Shown piece by piece: positions 35,701 through 45,517 of a stretch of 64,000 nucleotides of DNA. The notes beneath the pieces were generated by a model, which did not search any database, was not told the DNA's origin, and saw only the letters and a list, made by a program, of their open reading frames with translations. How positions within the stretch are numbered: position 1 is the first letter of the stretch; each line of letters starts with the position of its first letter. A program made the position numbers and the translations under genes. Origin of the DNA: Erigeron canadensis (Eukaryota; Streptophyta; Magnoliopsida; Asterales; Asteraceae); assembly GCF_010389155.1 (NCBI RefSeq), contig NC_057766.1, positions 28,901,516 through 28,965,515 of the forward strand, read 5' to 3'.

Positions 35701-35801
35701 AGACCTTCCTGCCTGCCAAAACCATCCGAACCGATATTATCATAACGGTCCGATGATGGTAGCCAGCAGGCTTTTAAAATGTTTATCAACTTTGATAACA
35801 T
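32781..35801 (-). CDS. Protein phosphatase 2C, clade D type
   Basis: Four exons in minus order (35801-35483, 34965-34598, 33851-33615, 33035-32781) encode 392 residues, the normal clade D length. PP2C motifs are in place: GVYDGHGG with metal-binding D86 and G87, AAVGSCC (about 146-152), [12 protein letters not shown] (166-176), [12 protein letters not shown] (285-295) with D287, and [10 protein letters not shown] (345-354) with the last metal Asp. The N-terminal LINILKACW and the [15 protein letters not shown] stretch are typical of clade D (PP2C38/42/60-like) enzymes, Mg/Mn-dependent Ser/Thr phosphatases. Some members dephosphorylate plasma membrane H+-ATPase and are inhibited by SAUR proteins; whether this one does is inference. 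A GTAAGT donor on the minus strand at 36188 suggests a 5'-UTR intron. Introns 1 and 2 hold repeat sequence. Confidence 0.93.
34174..34204. repeat. Perfect 10-bp hairpin in PP2C intron 2
   Basis: GTCCATACAC and GTGTATGGAC are separated by 11 bases. Probably part of a degraded MITE; no known regulatory role. Confidence 0.7.
35043..35416. mobile_element. MITE in PP2C intron 1
   Basis: CCAACTATCAAGGTTGTTCC at one end and its imperfect complement (GGAACTATTGTGAAACTTGG) at the other, both next to CACCTA/TAGGTG. About 374 bp, no ORF. Confidence 0.6.
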
Positions 35802-36657
35802 CCCTCATTTCTCAACATCCAAAAATTTGGATGTAAACAAATCCTAGTAATATATATATCTATCCCCAAAAGCTATCTCCTTTTCACTGTTGAATAATCA
35901 TTCACAACACAAATAATCAAAACTAAAAATATATAATCAAAAAAAAATAAAGTCAAAGGTCTAATAAATACAAAAAACTAAAAAGGGCCAAATTGTCAAA
36001 CATCAATTTTCTTGGTCAACATTTTGAACAAAGACTATCAATTTGTCAAAATGAAGAATGGTAAGTAACAACCTTGAAAATTAACAAACACCCATTAAAG
36101 AATAGTTGAAAAAGATAACAAATTTATACAGTTATATAAGCATAAATGTATATAAATATATACAATTAATATGAGAAAAACAACTTACAGTACAAAGTTT
36201 GCAACTTTTTATCTGGGGTTGAGCTACTAGTGAAAATAAATTGTGGGTTCAGATCAAAATGAGATAAGAGCAAATTATTTGTGAGTTCAGATCTATAGAT
36301 CCATTAAAGATCAAAACTTTATATATATATATATATGTATGTATATATATTACTCGTATATATGTGTGTATGTATGTATAAAAGGTTTTTGTTGTGAAGT
36401 AAGTAGATATGATGAGGAGAGAGATGGACTTGAAATGGACAGGAGGAAGTGAGGGAGAAAGGAGAAGATAGATAGAGAAAGATAATTGAATAGTCTTTTT
36501 TTTTTTTCCTTTTGACAAAATCATATCTTTTCGATTGTATATCTATGCTTTTTAAACTTATAAATTTTGACTAAAAAAATTAATTTCAATCATTTATTTT
36601 GTAAAATTGATCCAAATTGATCCAAACTTATATTTATTTTTATTACCTTCTAAATGT

Positions 36658-36840
36658 TCTAAAGTTAGGTAAATCATGTAGTATTTATCTTAAGTAAAAC
36701 AGGGGTTATGTAAATATTAGGAAAGGTTTATGTAAAATTCAGGGGTAATGTATGTTTATTAAATTCAAAGGTTTAATCTGTAACTCTTTTAATGTGGCAG
36801 TACTTAAGTTTAGGTAAAGTCTGCAGTACGGATCATTTTT
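36658..36840. mobile_element. MITE-like repeat, family C copy 2
   Basis: Same order of blocks as 27928-28090, with TATCTTAAGTAAA and CAGTACTTAAGTTTA as weak inverted ends. Confidence 0.55.
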
Positions 36841-36934
36841 CCTTATTTTTAATGAATTAATTACAATATTAGTTTCTTATTTTTCTTGAATGGCATTTTA
36901 TTCTACTTCTACTCCTAAATTACACGTATGCTTG

Positions 36935-37060
36935 TAAACCATGACTCTCGAAAAACCACTATTAATCCACCCCACAAATATGAAACGTGGGACTTGAATC
37001 CAGATGGATCATCCCAAAGTCAAAGATCTTACCAATGGGTCATCAACCCAATTGGCTTAG
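36935..37060 (-). mobile_element. tRNA-like SINE remnant
   Basis: On the minus strand TGACCCATTGGTAAGATC (A-box-like) is followed about 40 bases later by GGATTCAAGTCCC (a good B box). Confidence 0.5.
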
Positions 37061-37239
37061 TTTCTTATCTTAAAAAATATTTTCGTTATTATCATCAATT
37101 ACATTTATATATCAATATATACATCACTCGATATCATCACCATCACCTAGAATCGTCATTACCACCAAATTAACAACGTCGCCACTTTGTCCGCACAGGT
37201 TAGAAGCATTTAAGCTTTTCACTTTCAAATATATTTTTT

Positions 37240-40200
37240 TAACTTTTCAAAATAAATTTCAAATATCATCTTGATGCCACTTACTTCTAAACAACTTCAA
37301 ATCCACAAGAACTTAGTTCACTCATTTAAAACAACCTATAAAAAGGTAAACAACTAAAAAGTAAGCGAATGTTTAATGAATATACTTGCATACATTTATA
37401 TATACGAAGGAAGGCAATGCACAAAGAACTATTACATGTAGCTTATGAGAGCGTCTCACCATATCTACATACTCACTTTTGTACTTTAACGCATTACATG
37501 GATCCATATAAGCAATATCAACACAATCAAATGTCACATGCATATCATAACAATAATTGATATTCTTAGTGTAACGACTTGACTCAATTTAAGAAAAATA
37601 CGGCTTTTTTTTTTACCGGTGGGCCTCACCGCATAATCAGTGGGCAGCACCAAAAATCGTATCTGAACAAAATTTCAGCTAGTGGGCCTCACCACATATG
37701 TTGTGGGCAGCACTAGAACTCACTTGACCTTAATCCTCCAGTTAGTGAGTCTCACCAGATTGTGGTAGGCAGCACTAACTGGTACATCAGAAAAATAATT
37801 TCCAAATTATTACTTGCAAACTTACAAACTCATTTTCACACCTTAAATCAATTTGACAAACTTCAAAATAAGTTAAATACACATGACTCAACATTCCAAA
37901 AGCTTTTATTTGATCAAGTGCACAATTTACAACGAAATGGGTCATTTACCCGTTTTGCCAAATAACCAAAGTCAAACTTTACATCAAGTTTCAAATGACC
38001 CAAGACACATCATATTACTGAAATTCTTACATATGAAACATGTCCAAAACATAAACTTTGTACCAAGAGCAAAGGGTTCAATGAGAGGAGTAACTAGGGT
38101 TCTACCAAATACCATTTCTCCATGAAATGGTCCACTACCTTCTATGCACCAAAAGCTCCAACTTCAACCTTCTAGCAAATTACAAGTTGTTCTTACTATC
38201 GAAACTACCTATAAAAAGATGAACAACTAAAAGAATAAACTTACGCTTAGTGAATGCATATGCATATAATCATAATCAAGTTATCATAACAATGTGCATC
38301 AAACACCACATATAGCCTATCAAAGATAGCCATTTCATTCATATCAATCACAAACATAGAATTCATCACAATTCATTTTCAACATGGCCATGGACAATTT
38401 GGCTAGTAGGAATTTACCCACCTACTAGCTCATACAAACAACTTGACTAGTAGGAATTTACCCACCTACTAGTTCTCACAACCAATCAAACAAATGGGTC
38501 ATAGGAATTTACCCACCTATGACCTCTATTAACAAGAACATGATTATATGCATATACACTCATCTCAAACTTGGCTATTAGATACAATGGTTAAAGGCTC
38601 AATTAGATGATCTTCACCACCTATACATAATACAACAAATTATATATTTATGAGTTTCATTACTCAACTCTTTCAAAATCATCTACTTGATTTCATCATA
38701 AACTTTATTCATTATGGTGTTTGGCTCTTAAAGCATTCCCACAAAATTCCATTTTCAAGTTCATAATATGATTCTAGACAAACACCCTAAAACATAAGGT
38801 CTATTACTATGGGGTTTCATTATAAAAACTCAAATGCATTGACCCCATGCTTCTTCTTATAACTCCATTAGGGTTCCTTATCAAAATTCCCAAGATATCA
38901 AAATTTTCCAATTTTTCTAGCCAAGAACCCTAATTTTAAAATCAAGAACCCTAAAATTTGAAATTAAATAATTTAGGGAAACCTTACCTCAAAAGACAAA
39001 AACACAATTGAAATTTCCAGATTTTCTTCATTTCTTTCTTGATAATTTTGGCCCCTCGCTAATCACCACTAGTTCTCACTTTGCTTATTATTTGATTGAT
39101 TTGGTTAATTTGATCTAGGAGGGTGAAATTGCATGAAATCCCTTGATGAATTAGAAGGAAGTGGAAGATTTTAGAGGATTTGAAAAAAGAAGGATTTGAG
39201 AGGAAGGAGATAATGAAATTATGATTCATCAACACAAAGTGGCTAGACACTCTACCCATTTGCCACGTTCCATCTTTATTTTTGTGGGTTTAATATCCGC
39301 TAGCCACTAAAGTTCCAACTAAATTAACCCCTTCTCTCAAAACAAAATACTAGGAAATTAATTTAATATCAAAACTACAAAAAAGGTTAATTTTCTATTA
39401 CCTTAAAATATTGGGGTGTTACACTTAGGCCCCATACTCAGTAGGTTCTTAGGACTCATACGCCAAGAGGTTTTTAGGCCTCATATGTTAAGAGGTTTTT
39501 AAGCCTCATACATCAAATAGTCCTTATTTAGGCTTAACACCAAATCGATTACCACATACGGAATCCACCATCATATGGAATTGACCCGATGCATAAAAAA
39601 AGGTAGGCAAGAATACTCACTTTCTTCACGACTCGAACAACAACTCAATATAATCGCAATGTGCACAAATACAAACTTTTTAACCTATCATAACATCATA
39701 ATAAACATACAAGACAATATTTACTATTTTGGCTACATAACTTATCCTTACAACATTTCACTTGCATTCTCAACCCAAAATCATTTTATTTTGACATTGA
39801 GTTGCTTTTCTTTCAAAACTTCATTTTTTTTCAAAACTTCACTTGGTAAATTCAATTCATCATCCTCCTCGTCACTTTACCCAACTAGCAAAATCACCAA
39901 TTATTCATAAAGTAAGATTTTAATGCCAACACATATATTTTTAGTTAAATTTATCATGATACTCGATAACAAGTTAGGAAATTCAAGAATTTGGAGAAAA
40001 ATCATACAAAAAACTTCATTCTAGCAAAAATCCTCAATTTAGGTATTTCAAAAACCCTAATCCTTAAATTGTATAAAACTCAGTTTTAGAAATCCTTACC
40101 TCCATGAAAGAGTTAGAATTTAGGTTTAGATTTTCAAAGTCTTCTTCCTTCTTCTTGATGATGTCGACACACACTTCACACATCCAATTTTCCCAAACTA

Positions 40201-40506
40201 ACTTCTTACTATGATACGATTATTATAATCTCTAATTGACTAAATTCTTGATTGAAAGGAGAATTGGATTTTGTTTAGAATGGAATTGATAAAAAAGATT
40301 GAAGAAGAAAGAAAGAAATAAGTGGAATTGTGAATTAAAAATTGGGAGGATGGCTCGCATCATTTTAATTTTTCATGGATATTCTACTTGCTATCTAATT
40401 AAATTAATCTCATGCTAAAAAATAAAATATTAAAAAATTATTTTAATGTTAAAACTAAAAAAAAATTAATTTATTTATCTTAAAATTTTTGTTACTTTAC
40501 ACATAA
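37240..40506. mobile_element. Older LTR remnant interrupted by solo LTR 2
   Basis: Sequence outside the younger LTR resembles sequence inside it: ACCTATAAAAAGGTAAACAA (about 37334) matches ACCTATAAAAAGATGAACAA (about 38207), and the A-rich end near 40430-40506 matches the 3' end of the younger LTR. An older member of the same or a sister family was therefore the target. Outer limits are approximate. Confidence 0.55.
37570..39423. mobile_element. Solo LTR 2 (1854 bp, TSD CTTAG)
   Basis: TGTAACGACTTGAC begins it and GGGGTGTTACA ends it. CTTAG flanks it exactly (37565-37569, 39424-39428). It contains three imperfect hairpin repeats at about 37614-37790 and a GACTAGTAGGAATTTACCCA-type repeat at 38397-38525. 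The start TGTAACN and the end are like solo LTR 1, suggesting the same superfamily. No coding domains. Confidence 0.87.
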
Positions 40507-40985
40507 AGACTGAATCTCTGATTCTTACTCTATGATATTTTTGACAATCCGAAATTCACAAAGAAAAGAATAACTCACCAAAACAAATATATCTTTTAAA
40601 ACCACTAGTCTTGCGAAACAAAGTTTTTACATCTATAGATCTACTTGTACCTCGCTAACATCTAGTTTCAATTATTTGAATTTTTTCTTTCTCTATTTTA
40701 ACTTTAACTATTTCATTAAATTATTTCGATAAAAAAAATATGAATATACGAAGAACTGTATCTTGTTTTTTTAAAACATAAAATACATTTCATTACAAGT
40801 ATATTATTTTTACTTTTGTAATATAGTTTAATGAATTAAACTTGCATGATTGATGAAGGGTGTTTGAATGGCTTTTGAATAAATATTATTTTTACTACCT
40901 AGAGTTTTTGGTCTGACTCGACTTTGTGATGCTTACACATATGATGATGTCTTCTCTTAATAAAAGTACATCATGGTGTGTTATT
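39424..40985. other. Intergenic: older LTR remnant and AT-rich spacer
   Basis: 39430-39545 has imperfect repeats of AGGTTTTTAGGCCTCATA. The stretch to 40506 is the right half of the older LTR; 40507-40985 is plain AT-rich DNA. No gene seen. Confidence 0.5.
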
Positions 40986-41201
40986 TTATAAGAATATACG
41001 AGAGAAAGTACTCACGCTTTATAACGGTGAGATGGTGAGGGTAATAACAGGGACGGAGCCAGACTTTTTGTTAGGAGGGGGCAAATTTAAAAGTCGTATG
41101 TCATATTATCAAAACCGTATGGACCCTAAAAATATTGTTCCCACATAGACAATTTTACTTTAAATACTAGTGTATACTCTTAGTTACATTAACTTCTTAC
41201 A

Positions 41202-41247
41202 CATACATACATACATACATACACACATGCATACATACATACATACA

Positions 41248-41276
<29 letters not shown>
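41202..41276 (+). repeat. (CATA)n microsatellite
   Basis: About 18 units of ACAT with two interruptions near 41221. Confidence 0.95.
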
Positions 41277-41279
<3 letters not shown>

Positions 41280-41282
41280 GAG

Positions 41283-41462
41283 AGAACAATGTGTATGTGG
41301 CTGTTAGACACTTGAGTTTAGGTGTATAATTCCTCACATATTAATTTTAAAATATTTATTATAAAATATATAAATAATTGGTCTCTCATGTTTTTATGGA
41401 TTAAAAAATCAATATGTGATAGATTTTACACCTAAGCTTATGTGTTCCCATAATTCACTTTC
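41283..41462. mobile_element. MITE, family D copy 2
   Basis: TTAGACACTTGAGTTTAGGT faces ACCTAAGCTTATGTGTTCCC. The core (CTCACATATT ... AATATGTGATAGATTTTACA) parallels 14721-14915. Confidence 0.55.
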
Positions 41463-41840
41463 TTCATGTATATATATACACGTAGTATTACTTTTAAATA
41501 AAAAATAAAAAGAAAAATTACATTAAAATTTAAATCTAATGAAAAGTGTATGGCTAATAAAGTTTTGATTGAATTACTATATTATACGACTCACACAATT
41601 TGATAGTAATAGACAAGTCTGAACAAAGAGCAAATTAGTAAATAATTGCTTCAATCTTACCAATATAATTCACCTTAGTAAATCAACAAATCTAACAATA
41701 TCCTTCCTCACAAACCGTGAAACCACCACCACAACCACCATTCCACCACCACATCAACCACCTTCACCATCAACATCCTCGAATCCTAATCACTCTGAAT
41801 CCTAAACACAAACCCTTCCACTTCATCACTCTATTTGGCT

Positions 41841-42830
41841 GTTAAGTCAACTCACGTGCCGTGCATATGAGGTATCAAAATCGTAATTTCGTGTATATTT
41901 TAGATATCATCTGTGTAAGTTCCCCTAATAAAAAATTATTAAGATATTTATATTTATATTTTATTTAATAAAGTGGGTAGATATTGTATATTTGATAATA
42001 TAAAAGTTAAATTTCAGTGGTTTTCATAATTCTCAAACTTGTTATATTCACTATACAAGTATAACAAAATAATAATGACATATATAATAATAAAATAGAT
42101 TTTAGACTCGTGTCAAATATGCGGGTTTACATTGTTATAAAGATTAGATAATATTACAATTAGTTTTAAAAATCTTATTTACTTTAGATTTTATTTATTT
42201 TTTTAGCAATTAATTTTATATTTATATGATAAAATGTCTAATTAAGATATATATCAATTATTATTTATTATCTATTATATTGGATTTAATGGTTAAAAAG
42301 TATAAATTTGTGATTGAAAATAAAAAAGTGTAGATTAAAATAATTATAAATTAAGTATTTAGTGAGGGTAAAAAGTGCAAATTATTGATGGAAAATGTAA
42401 ATTAGTGATATTTTTTCTACAAACATTAAAGTGTAAAATATAATATTTTAATATATTTGGATAATGATTATTAGGATTTTTGATTTATAATTAAATTAAT
42501 AATGACATCATCAATTTGTAATTTAAAAAATCGAGAGTTATGATTGTTTAATAAGCTATTAGGTCAGTTGTCTTTTAGTATAGATAAAGATGCATTCTTG
42601 CAACTATTTTTCTCGATATATTTTTCATTAAAATAACTATCTTTTTTTCATAATAAATTTCATATCTACCAAAATTAATAAATGAAGTATAAATAAAACT
42701 CTAAAATTCTTAATAATTATTTTTATGATGAATTACAAGGATAATACTTGAAGTATGCATGAAATTACGGTTTTGATACCTTACATGCACGACACGTGAC
42801 TCACTTAACGGCGAAATAAACGTCCGTCAG
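41841..42830. mobile_element. Foldback element split by a Helitron
   Basis: The left arm 41841-41943 (TAAGTCAACTCACGTGCCGT, GGTATCAAAATCGTAATTTC) is the imperfect inverse of 42709-42830. Just beyond, AATAAACGTCCGTCAG carries the ACGGACG core seen in the elements at 17686 and 57690. The Helitron at 42095-42590 lies between the arms. Confidence 0.6.
42095..42590 (-). mobile_element. Non-autonomous Helitron (minus strand)
   Basis: On the minus strand it starts TCTTTATCTATACTAAAAGA after an A (42591) and ends near a degraded hairpin (CCCGCATATTTGACACGAG) and a CTAT in place of CTAG. Internally AT-rich. Confidence 0.6.
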
Positions 42831-43637
42831 CGATAGGTATGTTCAATATAAGTTTTTGGCAACGATGGGTATGTCTCGCGTAATTTTTAAATTGTAGGTA
42901 TGACCAGTGTAGTTTTAAATAAGCTTTAGGTATGATTTTTGTAATTTACCCTAAAAAATTACTTCATACCAAAATTAGGGTGGGGCAGTTGCCCCCATGC
43001 TAAATCTGTCCCTGCGTGATAGGTCATAAAGTGTGATAAGTCATAGCAGGTGATAGGTCATAGAGTGTGATAAATAAATGCCTTAGCCGTACGGGCTCTG
43101 CCCTCAGATTTAAAAATTCATCAAAAGTATATCGAATGACCTGTCTAATGAAAGAGCATGAATTTTTAAGAACACCCATATAAATGTTACAATTTATCAA
43201 TTTACGATTTTTGAGATAAAAGATTTTGAATGAATTAAAGCAATAAAATGATTTATGGAGGAGAGAAAAAAAAAAATGAGTAGTTGAGATTTGAAGAGAG
43301 AGATGAAAATGAGTGATTTAAAACTTAAAAAGTTAGAAAGTTAAAAAAATTTGACGAAAATAAATGTTTTATAATGTAATAGATTTAATAACAAGATTAA
43401 CAAATAACTACGCTATTGAGTATCGAGTCATTTGGAAAGTGTCTAGTTTTTGACAAGATATGCAAAACCATGACGTGTGACTTTCCATCCATCCATCCAT
43501 CATATAGTGTTGTACGAGTATATGTTAAGTAGATTTCTTCATTCTTAAGATGGGTATATGCTTCTGTTTGTTCCTTTTTTAACCCGAGGACAAATAACTT
43601 TTCTACCTAGAAAGACTATATATCTAATCATCTATCA

Positions 43638-44260
43638 CTAGGGGTTTGGGCCCCGCTCTTCGGGGCTTCTATCGGTTGAGATGGTTTCGTTTAAGTTGGT
43701 TTATTTGTGTTGAACGTATTTAAAAATTAAAAAAAATGATAGAAAAAATAAAAGAAAAAAGCAAAGAAATAACCTAAAGAAAAGTAAAAATGTTTATGCA
43801 AGAAAAAAAAAACACATCGAAAAGTTTGCAATATCGAATACATACATTTAGTTTGAGCAAGAAAACCAAAATTAAAAAACGAAATGGGAATAGGTCCATA
43901 CGATCGAATAGGGTCTCTGCCAACCAGTGAGGAAGTTAGTAACAAAATGTTAAGTAAAAGTTTCCAATATATTAGTTGAAAACATAAAAGCAAAAAACTA
44001 TAAGAAAAAAAATGGGAAAAAAATTCCAAATAGTGATACAGGATATAAGATGAACCAGTAAAAAGAACACTAAAGTAACAAAAGTGCAAAAAAAAAAAAC
44101 AAGAAAAACCGGAAAAATGAACCCAAATAGAATTCGATATGACAAAAAACATAAAGTGATACGGGGTAATAATGGACTAATAAAACAGTGCCATGTGGTG
44201 AATAATAAATTGACCACTTGGCAAAAGTTGAATGGGGAATGCACTATTCATAAATGATAT
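43638..44260 (-). mobile_element. Helitron-like element, family F copy 1 (minus strand)
   Basis: Minus-strand 3' end: hairpin GCCCCG-AAGAG-CGGGGC, then CCAAACCCCTAGT. The interior parallels 44271-44795 (ACAGTGCCA.GTG, CGATAT..CAAAA). The open frames here (43727-44152, 43972-44244) are Phe-rich translations of A-runs, not genes. Confidence 0.55.
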
Positions 44261-44270
44261 TGTAATTGTA

Positions 44271-44795
44271 ACTAGAAAATTCCGGACCCCGCGTTGTGGG
44301 GTTTTAATTGTCTTGTTGAAATGGTTACGTTATTATTCAACCGCTTAATTAAAAATAATTATGTCATGAATATGTTTGTTTAAAAGTGTGCAAGAATCAT
44401 ATGTGCAAAAAACAAAGATCGAAAAAGTAAACGAAATGCAATGTGATAAAATTCGAATAATGATGCGGGATATAACATCATCCAATCAAAGAGTTCCACA
44501 TGATTGTATCGTGTAAGGATATTAATGCCCATGGTGAGTGTTCATAACCATGGGCTTTAATATATATAGTAATATGGACGAATAGAACAGTGTCAGCGCC
44601 CAATATATTTGTTAAGAACACAAAGCAAAAAAACTGTGAAAAAACCCAATAAAAACCTAAATAATAAAACTCGAACGGGATCCGATATAGCAAAATCCAA
44701 ATAGTAATACGGAATGAAATATAAACCAACGGAACAGTGCCACGTGACGGTGACACTGTTCATAACCTTGAGCCTTAATGATATTGTAATGTAAT
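44271..44795 (-). mobile_element. Helitron-like element, family F copy 2 (minus strand)
   Basis: Minus-strand 3' end: CCCC-ACAACGC-GGGG hairpin followed by GGAATTTTCTAGTT. The start region (TTACAATATCATTAAGG on the minus strand) matches copy 1 (TTACAATATCATTTATG). The two copies sit head to tail about 10 bases apart. Confidence 0.55.
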
Positions 44796-45156
44796 GTACA
44801 CTTACATATTGAACAACATTAAAGTTTGATTATTCTAAAATACAAATTATTTTATTTTTATTTTTAAATTAAACAAATATCTGAGATGTAATGCAAAAAC
44901 CTTAAAAAAAAAACTCAAACCATGACGAAACTCGTCAATAAACCACCAACCTGATTGGATTGAACAACAATAGTTGATCCATAAAAAGAGATGATGCATA
45001 TGGTAGTACTAGTTCTAATTTTGTATCTATAAAATACAGAGTAGACTACACGATTGTTACTGTGTTTTGTCGCTTTTTTTAGTTTTTGTCAAAGAATTTA
45101 TTATATTATGTAACCTCATGAAGTCATGATGTTTTTCCTTGTTATATTACATATTG

Positions 45157-45517
45157 TAGCATAATACCCGTAAAATGCGGCGACGGTGATAGCAACGACA
45201 ATGGCGGTTTAGTCGTGTCGGTAACGGATGGTGATGACATCGACAATTGGTGTCGAGTGACGTAACCGTGTAAATTGATGTAATGGTGATAGTGGAAATA
45301 TTTTATAAGATAATGACTTAAAATTAACTTATCAATAAGAGTTTAAAGTGTAAATTAATTCATTAAGGGCAAATTCAGCAATCTTTAATAACTTTTTCTA
45401 TAGGAGGTGTTTATTAAGGATAATTTAATACTTTTTCCATTTAACCATTTTTAACACTTTCCAAAAATAAGGGGTTAGATAATTATTATAAAAGAATATA
45501 TATAATAAAAGAATAGA
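45157..45517 (-). mobile_element. Mini-Helitron, family G copy 1 (minus strand)
   Basis: Resembles 53147-53386: GCGGCGACGGTGATAGC near the 3' end, AATATTTTATAAGATAATGACT in the middle and TTCTATTCTTTTATTATATA at the 5' end. The terminal CTAG has decayed to CTAC. Confidence 0.5.

Larger units (their letters stand above)
35802..37200. other. PP2C promoter side and intergenic repeats
   Basis: 35802-36520 should contain the PP2C 5' leader, a likely leader intron (donor at 36188) and the promoter. It has a (TA)n run at 36320-36360 and a purine-rich GAGAGAGATGG-type tract at 36415-36480 (pyrimidine-rich on the gene's strand), common in plant leaders. Beyond that: MITE-like repeat family C (36658-36840) and a SINE-like block (36935-37060). 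Confidence 0.5.
41048..43014. mobile_element. hAT-like element (1967 bp) with known empty site
   Basis: It begins CAGGGACGGAGCCAGA and ends with the imperfect complement TCTGTCCCTG. The 8-bp flanks GGTAATAA and CGTGATAG are decayed versions of GGTGATAC/G; the paralogous copy near 52895 has this site unoccupied, which supports the borders. No transposase is readable. It contains a (CATA)n microsatellite, a family D MITE, a foldback element and a Helitron. Confidence 0.7.
40986..43396. repeat. Repeat family E copy 1, split by the hAT-like element
   Basis: Left part 40986-41047 (CGAGAGAAAGTACTCACGC) and right part 43015-43396 (GTCATAAAGTGTGAT, CCTTAGCCGTACGGGCTC, TTTTTGAGATAAAAGATTTT) together match the reverse complement of 52548-52990. 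Confidence 0.7.

Noticed and set aside
37570..40506. Two solo LTR-like blocks as the two LTRs of one retrotransposon
   Set aside because: No internal domain, primer-binding site or gag-pol lies between them, and the CTTAG duplication closes around the first alone.
43727..44244. Two long minus-strand frames rich in Phe
   Set aside because: Translations of A-rich Helitron-like DNA; low complexity, overlapping in two frames.
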